Positions 6,935-11,104 of a DNA stretch of 11,104 nt are shown piece by piece. Location of the stretch: assembly GCA_964513745.1 (NCBI GenBank), contig CAZEOK010000102.1, forward strand, positions 1 through 11,104. The letters are read 5' to 3'. The first letter of the stretch is position 1, and each line of letters starts with the position of its first letter. A program made the position numbers and the translations under genes. The notes under the pieces were generated by a model that was not told the origin of the DNA, ran no database searches, and saw only the letters and a list, made by a program, of their open reading frames with translations. The DNA is from DATDCY01 sp964513745 (GTDB taxonomy: Bacteria > JAUVQV01 > DATDCY01).

Positions 6935-7825
6935 ATGAGGCTTGTGACGCGCGGTGACCTGGACGGCGTGAGCTCGGCCGTCCTGCTGACGACCGTGGAA
7001 CCGGTGGACGCCATCGAACTGATCCACCCGCAGGACATCACCGACGGCCGGTTCGAGGTCCTGCCGGACGATATCATGGCGAACCTGCCGTACCACCCGG
7101 CGGCGGCGCTCTGGTTCGACCACCATGAACTCACCGGGCGCAACCGCCGTCCCCCCGAGAAATTCCGCGGTCGCCACCGGCTGGCGCCGAGCGCGGCCCG
7201 CGTGATCTACGAGCATTACTCCTCGCCGTTGCTGCTCCCGTTCGCAGGGCTGGTGGACGAGACCGACCGTTTCGACTCGGCGCATCTGAGCCGCGAGGAG
7301 GTTCTCAACCCCCAGGGGGCGGTCCTGCTCGGGTTCACCGTCGATTCACGCACCGGTCTCGGCCAGTTCAAGGAGTACTTCCTGCACCTCGTCGACTGGC
7401 TCAAGCGCCTCTCGATCCCCGATGTGTTGCGCCAGGGCGAGGTCCAGAGGCGCGTAGCGTTCATGCGGGAGAACGACCTGCACTCCCTGCAGGCACTGCG
7501 CGAACACTCGCGTCGGGAGGGCAACGTGGTGGTCACGGACCTCCGTTCCCTCGATCAGCCGCCGGTCGGCAACCGGTTCCTGGTCTACACGCTGTTCCCC
7601 GACACCAACGTCTCGCTGCGCCTGCAGTGGGGGCCCGGCCGGACGACGGTCGCCGCGACCATCGGGCACAATATCTTCAATCGCACCAGCCGGTCGGACT
7701 GCGGTCTGATCTGCGGCGACTTCGGTGGTGGCGGCCACCGCGGCGCGGCCGCCTGCCTGCTCGATGCGGCCACCGCCGACGAGCAGGCTGCGCGGATCAT
7801 CGCCCGGCTGCGCCAGGACGGGTAG
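6935..7825 (+). CDS. DHH-family phosphoesterase
   Basis: Predicted cytoplasmic, metal-dependent phosphoesterase of the DHH/DHHA1 superfamily, whose members cleave polyphosphate, pyrophosphate, nano-RNA or cyclic dinucleotides. It has 296 residues and no signal peptide or membrane segment. Metal-ligand motifs are visible: D8 and D10 in TRGDLDG, the name-giving DHH at 62-64 (ALWFDHHEL), and D109/D111 in VDETDRFDS. The C-terminal substrate-binding GGGGHRGAA lies at 264-272. The first motif lacks the leading His typical of RecJ and NrnA, which fits a separate subfamily that I recall from Geobacter-like bacteria, often labelled exopolyphosphatase on weak grounds. The substrate is unknown. A GA-rich ribosome site (GGGGAGG, 6927-6933) abuts ATG 6935. 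The TAG stop lies inside the ribosome site of the next gene, so the two are coupled. It is first in a three-gene unit. Confidence 0.87.
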   Translation: MRLVTRGDLDGVSSAVLLTTVEPVDAIELIHPQDITDGRFEVLPDDIMANLPYHPAAALWFDHHELTGRNRRPPEKFRGRHRLAPSAARVIYEHYSSPLLLPFAGLVDETDRFDSAHLSREEVLNPQGAVLLGFTVDSRTGLGQFKEYFLHLVDWLKRLSIPDVLRQGEVQRRVAFMRENDLHSLQALREHSRREGNVVVTDLRSLDQPPVGNRFLVYTLFPDTNVSLRLQWGPGRTTVAATIGHNIFNRTSRSDCGLICGDFGGGGHRGAAACLLDAATADEQAARIIARLRQDG

Positions 7826-7829
7826 GAGG
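7823..7829 (+). promoter_or_regulatory. Ribosome site overlapping the DHH stop codon, placing the tauE-like start at CTG 7839
   Basis: TAGGAGG contains both the TAG stop of the DHH gene and a near-perfect Shine-Dalgarno sequence. Nine bases after AGGAGG comes CTG at 7839, in frame with the membrane protein. The only conventional start nearby, TTG 7854, is 24 bases away with no ribosome site of its own. Confidence 0.6.
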
Positions 7830-7838
7830 CCGGCGCCC

Positions 7839-8642
7839 CTGCTTGCCATCGCGTTGACCTATCTCGGCATCGGGGCCGTCGCCGGTGTCCTGGCGGGAAT
7901 GCTCGGGGTCGGCGGCGGACTGATCATCGTGCCGTTGCTTGCCCTCTCCTTCGCCCGGCAGGGGCTGCCCGCCGCGGGTCTGATGCACCTGGCCCTCGGC
8001 ACATCGATGGCCAGCATCGTCTTCACGTCGATCTCCAGCCTGCGCGCACACGACCGGCGCGGGGCCGTTGACTGGCGCATCCTCAGGCTGATCACGCCGG
8101 GGATCCTGGCGGGAACGTTCTTCGGCGCCTGGGTGGCCTCCCGGCTCTCGACGGCGCTGCTCAGATGGTTTTTCGTGGCTTTCCTGTACCTGGTGTCCGC
8201 TCAGATGCTGCTGGACAGAAGGCCACGGCCTTCGCGCGAGATCCCCGGAGCCGCCGGGACGAGCGCCGCGGGCGGCCTGATCGGCGTGATATCGAGCCTG
8301 GTCGGCATCGGCGGCGGCTCGCTCTCGGTTCCCTTCATGGCCTGGTGCAACGTTCCGATACACCGGGCGATCGGCACCTCGGCCGCGATCGGCCTGCCGA
8401 TCGCGCTCGCCGGGAGTGCCGGCTACATGATCAACGGCCTGGGCGCCCCTGGTTTGCCCGCGCACACGGTCGGGTATGTCTCCCTGCCGGCGCTGGCCGG
8501 GATTGTCGTGGCAAGCGTGGTGACCGCTCCGCTCGGGGCGCGCCTTGCGCACAGCCTGCCCGTGCCGAAGCTCAAGAGGGTCTTCGCCCTGCTGCTGCTC
8601 GCGATGGGGACCCGGCTGCTGCTCGACCAGCTGAAGAGGTGA
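7839..8642 (+). CDS. TauE/SafE-family membrane protein (putative anion exporter)
   Basis: Inner-membrane protein of the TauE/SafE (DUF81) family, whose studied members are linked to export of sulfite, sulfoacetate or other organosulfur anions. It has 267 residues and is very hydrophobic, with about eight membrane segments. The family's internal duplication is visible as GVGGGLIIVP (23-32) and GIGGGSLSVP (156-165), each at the end of the first helix of a half. The basic stretch around 126-135 is a likely cytoplasmic link between the halves. The start is taken as CTG 7839 because of the AGGAGG 9 bases upstream; TTG 7854 would give a protein five residues shorter that still begins just before the first helix. 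The gene follows the DHH gene by 13 bases and is followed by the Omp85 gene after 5 bases. Substrate cannot be told from sequence. Confidence 0.88.
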   Translation: MLAIALTYLGIGAVAGVLAGMLGVGGGLIIVPLLALSFARQGLPAAGLMHLALGTSMASIVFTSISSLRAHDRRGAVDWRILRLITPGILAGTFFGAWVASRLSTALLRWFFVAFLYLVSAQMLLDRRPRPSREIPGAAGTSAAGGLIGVISSLVGIGGGSLSVPFMAWCNVPIHRAIGTSAAIGLPIALAGSAGYMINGLGAPGLPAHTVGYVSLPALAGIVVASVVTAPLGARLAHSLPVPKLKRVFALLLLAMGTRLLLDQLKR

Positions 8643-8647
8643 CGCCG

Positions 8648-10270
8648 GTGTCCCGCGGGTTCGCCCTCGCGACCGCGCTGGCCCTGCTGGCCGCAGCTGC
8701 GCCGGGCGCCGTCGTCGCGGCAGAAGCCGCCTGGGAGCAGGCCGAGGCCGCGGGATTGCGGTTCGGCGAGGTCCGGGTCATCAGCGATGACGTTTTCGAT
8801 CTCTCGAGCGCGGACGAGTCGCACTTCGTCGGCCGGGCGGCGAACCTGCTGCATCTCGCCACGCGCGAGCAGGTCATCCGCGACGCGTTGCTCTTCGCGC
8901 CCGGCGACCCGGTGATCGCGTCGGTCGTGCGCGAATCGGAGCGGCGCCTGCGGGCACTCCCCTGGATCATCGACGCCACGATCGTGCCGGATGCGGCGGG
9001 GCCGGGCCACGTGGCCGCCCTCGTGCGGACGCACGACGGCTGGAGCCTCTCCTTGAGCGTGAAGTACAACCACGCGGGCGGGGATGACCAGTGGCGCCTC
9101 TGGGTTGATGAAGATAATGTCCTGGGGTGGGGCAAGGCCGTCACGGTCAGCCGCGAGCGCGACCTCGAGCGGACGACCACCGAATTTTCGTACCGTGACC
9201 CTTTTCTTTTCGGGTCAGCGTGGCGCTTCGAGGCGGCGTTCCAGGACCTCTCGGATGGCGACGGGCGAAGGCTGCTGCTGCAACGGCCGTTCATCCGTCT
9301 CGACAGTGGCTGGTCGGCCGGGGTGGAGGCCTCCGAGCGCGACCTGATCGAGACGCTCTACGACAACGACAGCGCCGTCTACTCCTTCCCGACGACGCTG
9401 CGCGAGGGGCGAGCGTTCGTGAGCCGCCTCTATCGCTTCGCGGATCGCACGGCGTGGCGGCTCGGACTGGAGTACCGCGTGAGCGAGGCATTCTACGGCG
9501 ATCTCTCCGTCTTGCGCCAGGACGAGATGCCGCATCCGCGCCTCGTCGACCGGCGACTGCGCGGTGCGCTGGTGACGTGGGCGATCGCGCAGGACCGCTA
9601 CCGCGCCTGCCGCAATCTGAGGGCGATGGGGTGCACCGAGGACGTGAACCTCGGGCTGGAGGCGTCTGCCGCCGCCGGCTGGATGGGGCCGGTATTCGGC
9701 GGCAGTGATGAGGCGCTCGTCGCTGAGGGCTTCGTTCAGAACGGCCTCCCGATCGGCGCTGAAGCCATCCTGATCGGGCGTGCCGGCGGACGCGGTCGGC
9801 TGGAGGCCACCGGGCTGTACGACACGTTGGGCGCCGTACACCTTACCCTTTACGATACGGGTCTGCCGCACCAGACGTTTGTTGTCGACTGCGATATCAC
9901 CGCCGGCATGCGGCTCGATCCGGAGCACATCCTCACTATCGGCGGCTACGAAGGTTTGCGTGGCTATCCCAACCACTTCCGCGCCGGGGAGAGCCGCTGG
10001 CTGCTGGCGGCCGAGGACCGGGTGATCACGCCGTGGCGGCTCTGGGGGATCGTCCAGGCGGGCTTCGCGCTCTACGCCGAGGCCGGTGCCGTCACCGCGC
10101 CGGCAGGGGGGTGGACGCGCACCTACGCCGACCTCGGCGCGGGGTTGCGCTTCGGCAATCTCAAGGGAACCACCTCGCGCATCGTTTCGCTGACCATCTC
10201 CGTGCCCCTCGTCCGCGAGCAGGGGCTGTCCGCGTACCAGATCGTTGCCGGTAACACCTTCCGCTTCTGA
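8648..10270 (+). CDS. Single-POTRA Omp85/BamA-family outer-membrane protein
   Basis: Outer-membrane beta-barrel protein of the Omp85 superfamily, 540 residues. A signal peptide covers about residues 1-24 (alanine/leucine-rich, ending AVVA). One POTRA-like periplasmic domain spans about 45-130 (THDGWSL near its end), and about 400 residues of amphipathic strands follow. The superfamily loop-6 signature is present as GLRGY (436-440), followed by the R450/E456 region. The last residue is Phe in NTFRF, the usual barrel-assembly signal. BamA has five POTRA domains and TamA three, so this is neither; a small BamA/TamA-like or two-partner-secretion-like role is possible. C321 and C329, about 8 apart between strands, could form a disulfide. 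Start: GTG 8648 has AAGAGG 8 bases upstream; GTG 8639, overlapping the tauE stop, is an alternative. It is the last gene of the DHH-TauE-Omp85 unit; no terminator is seen after it. Confidence 0.87.
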   Translation: MSRGFALATALALLAAAAPGAVVAAEAAWEQAEAAGLRFGEVRVISDDVFDLSSADESHFVGRAANLLHLATREQVIRDALLFAPGDPVIASVVRESERRLRALPWIIDATIVPDAAGPGHVAALVRTHDGWSLSLSVKYNHAGGDDQWRLWVDEDNVLGWGKAVTVSRERDLERTTTEFSYRDPFLFGSAWRFEAAFQDLSDGDGRRLLLQRPFIRLDSGWSAGVEASERDLIETLYDNDSAVYSFPTTLREGRAFVSRLYRFADRTAWRLGLEYRVSEAFYGDLSVLRQDEMPHPRLVDRRLRGALVTWAIAQDRYRACRNLRAMGCTEDVNLGLEASAAAGWMGPVFGGSDEALVAEGFVQNGLPIGAEAILIGRAGGRGRLEATGLYDTLGAVHLTLYDTGLPHQTFVVDCDITAGMRLDPEHILTIGGYEGLRGYPNHFRAGESRWLLAAEDRVITPWRLWGIVQAGFALYAEAGAVTAPAGGWTRTYADLGAGLRFGNLKGTTSRIVSLTISVPLVREQGLSAYQIVAGNTFRF

Positions 10271-10289
10271 ATGGATGTTGAATGGATTG
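10268..10289 (+). repeat. Tandem TGAATGGAT repeat upstream of tyrS
   Basis: TGAATGGAT occurs at 10268-10276 and again at 10279-10287, a period of 11 bases, about one helical turn. The first copy contains the TGA stop of the Omp85 gene and the last T of the second copy is the first base of the -35 box of the tyrS promoter. It could be a tandem protein site or a simple duplication. Confidence 0.5.
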
Positions 10290-10315
10290 ACCCCGCGGCC
10301 GGCGGCGGCTATAAA
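10287..10315 (+). promoter_or_regulatory. Sigma70-type promoter of tyrS, predicted to give a leaderless mRNA
   Basis: TTGACC (10287-10292) and TATAAA (10310-10315) are separated by exactly 17 bases, each matching consensus at five of six positions. Transcription should begin at G10321 or A10322, only 3-4 bases before the tyrS ATG at 10325. No Shine-Dalgarno sequence precedes that ATG, which agrees with leaderless translation. Readthrough from the upstream Omp85 gene could also supply tyrS mRNA. Confidence 0.7.
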
Positions 10316-10324
10316 CAACGGACC

Positions 10325-11104
10325 ATGATCACCGTTGCCAATCTCCTCGACGTCCTGCGCGAGCGCGGCTTCGTCGACCAGGTGACCGAGCCGGAGCAGG
10401 AGCTGCGCGCGCTGCTCTCGACGCCATCCAGCGCCTACATCGGCTTCGACCCCACGGCCGCGAGCCTGCACGTCGGCAGCCTCGTGCCGATCATGGCCCT
10501 GGTGCATCTGCAGCGGGCCGGTCACCGGCCGGTGGCGCTTGTCGGCGGCGGCACCGGACTGGTCGGCGACCCCTCGGGGAAAACCGAGCTGCGCCGCGTG
10601 ATGACCCGCGACGAGGTGGCCGCGAACGCGGACGCCATCCGCGGGCAGCTGGCGCGCTTCGTCGATTTCTCGGGCGGGCGCGCGCTGCTGGTGAACAACG
10701 CCGACTGGCTGGTGCCGCTGAACTACCTGGAGTTCCTGCGCGATATCGGGAGACAGTTCTCGGTGAACCGGATGCTCGCCGCCGATTCCTGCCGCACGCG
10801 CTTCGAATCCGCCGATGGCCTGAACTTCCTGGAGTTCAACTACATGCTACTGCAGGCCTACGATTTTCACCATCTCTGCACGCACCAGGGTTGTCGGCTG
10901 CAGATGGGCGGGAGCGACCAGTGGGGGAACATCATCGCCGGGATCGACCTGATCCGCCGGCTCGGGGGCCCGACGGCCTTCGGTATCACCTTCCCGCTGA
11001 TCACGACGGCCTCCGGGGCCAAGATGGGCAAGACGGCCGCCGGGGCCGTCTGGCTCGACGCGGCGCGCACGAGCCCCTACGACTACTACCAGTTCTGGAT
11101 CAAC
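10325..11104 (+). CDS. tyrS: Tyrosyl-tRNA synthetase (5' part, 3' end outside window)
   Basis: Class I aminoacyl-tRNA synthetase that charges tRNA-Tyr with tyrosine. 260 codons are visible of an expected 400 or so. The tyrosine-pocket segment YIGFDPTA (38-45) leads into the HIGH-equivalent HVGS (49-52). GSDQWGNI and then GAKMGKT follow, where KMGKT (233-237) is the KMSKS-type loop in the variant form common in bacterial TyrS. The C-terminal alpha-helical and S4 RNA-binding domains lie beyond the window. ATG 10325 gives the usual spacing of about 48 residues to the HIGH motif and is the only reasonable start, yet it has no ribosome site. It lies 54 bases after the Omp85 stop, with its own promoter in between. 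Confidence 0.95.
   Translation, partial: MITVANLLDVLRERGFVDQVTEPEQELRALLSTPSSAYIGFDPTAASLHVGSLVPIMALVHLQRAGHRPVALVGGGTGLVGDPSGKTELRRVMTRDEVAANADAIRGQLARFVDFSGGRALLVNNADWLVPLNYLEFLRDIGRQFSVNRMLAADSCRTRFESADGLNFLEFNYMLLQAYDFHHLCTHQGCRLQMGGSDQWGNIIAGIDLIRRLGGPTAFGITFPLITTASGAKMGKTAAGAVWLDAARTSPYDYYQFWIN

Noticed and set aside
5970..6938. 322-codon open frame on the plus strand opposite the Mip-type FKBP gene
   Set aside because: It overlaps the signal peptide, active site and tail of a clear FKBP gene on the minus strand and has no homology I can recognise.
9215..10525. 436-codon open frame on the minus strand opposite the Omp85 gene and start of tyrS
   Set aside because: It runs across two well-supported plus-strand genes and an intergenic promoter, and shows no recognisable domain.

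Overview
This is a GC-rich (high G/C at third codon positions), densely coded bacterial window from an organism with an outer membrane: it encodes an Omp85-type beta-barrel and a secreted periplasmic FKBP. It also carries ClpC with a UVR linker, the bacterial two-subunit glycyl-tRNA synthetase, and a DHH phosphoesterase whose text reminds me of Geobacter-type proteins. I infer a Desulfuromonadia/Desulfobacterota-like or neighbouring Gram-negative lineage. This rests on recalled family resemblance, not on a search, so the placement is tentative.

Layout. (1) 1-1547, minus: 5' two-thirds of clpC, cut by the window edge, with a clear sigma70-type promoter at 1577-1605. (2) 1548-2058: spacer holding that promoter and, on the plus strand, a decayed TPR-protein remnant. 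(3) 2059-5042, plus: glyQ and glyS, overlapping by ATGA. (4) 5043-5330: 288-bp spacer with a 14-bp perfect palindrome, a doubtful 56-codon ORF and an inverted repeat around a likely promoter. (5) 5331-5891, plus: cytoplasmic SlyD-type FKBP with a cysteine-rich tail, ended by a strong intrinsic terminator. (6) 6000-6746, minus: secreted Mip/FkpA-type FKBP, converging on the same terminator. (7) 6935-10270, plus: a tight three-gene unit of DHH phosphoesterase, TauE/SafE membrane protein and single-POTRA Omp85 protein. (8) 10325-11104, plus: 5' part of tyrS, with a good promoter so close to the ATG that the mRNA is predicted to be leaderless.

Most of the window is protein-synthesis and protein-quality machinery: two aminoacyl-tRNA synthetases, a Clp unfoldase and two prolyl isomerases, one on each side of the inner membrane. 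The least understood part is the DHH-TauE-Omp85 unit. It joins a soluble phosphoesterase, an inner-membrane anion-exporter-like protein and an outer-membrane protein under tight translational coupling. I see no mobile element, CRISPR array, tRNA or rRNA gene, and no convincing novel defence or biosynthetic system.
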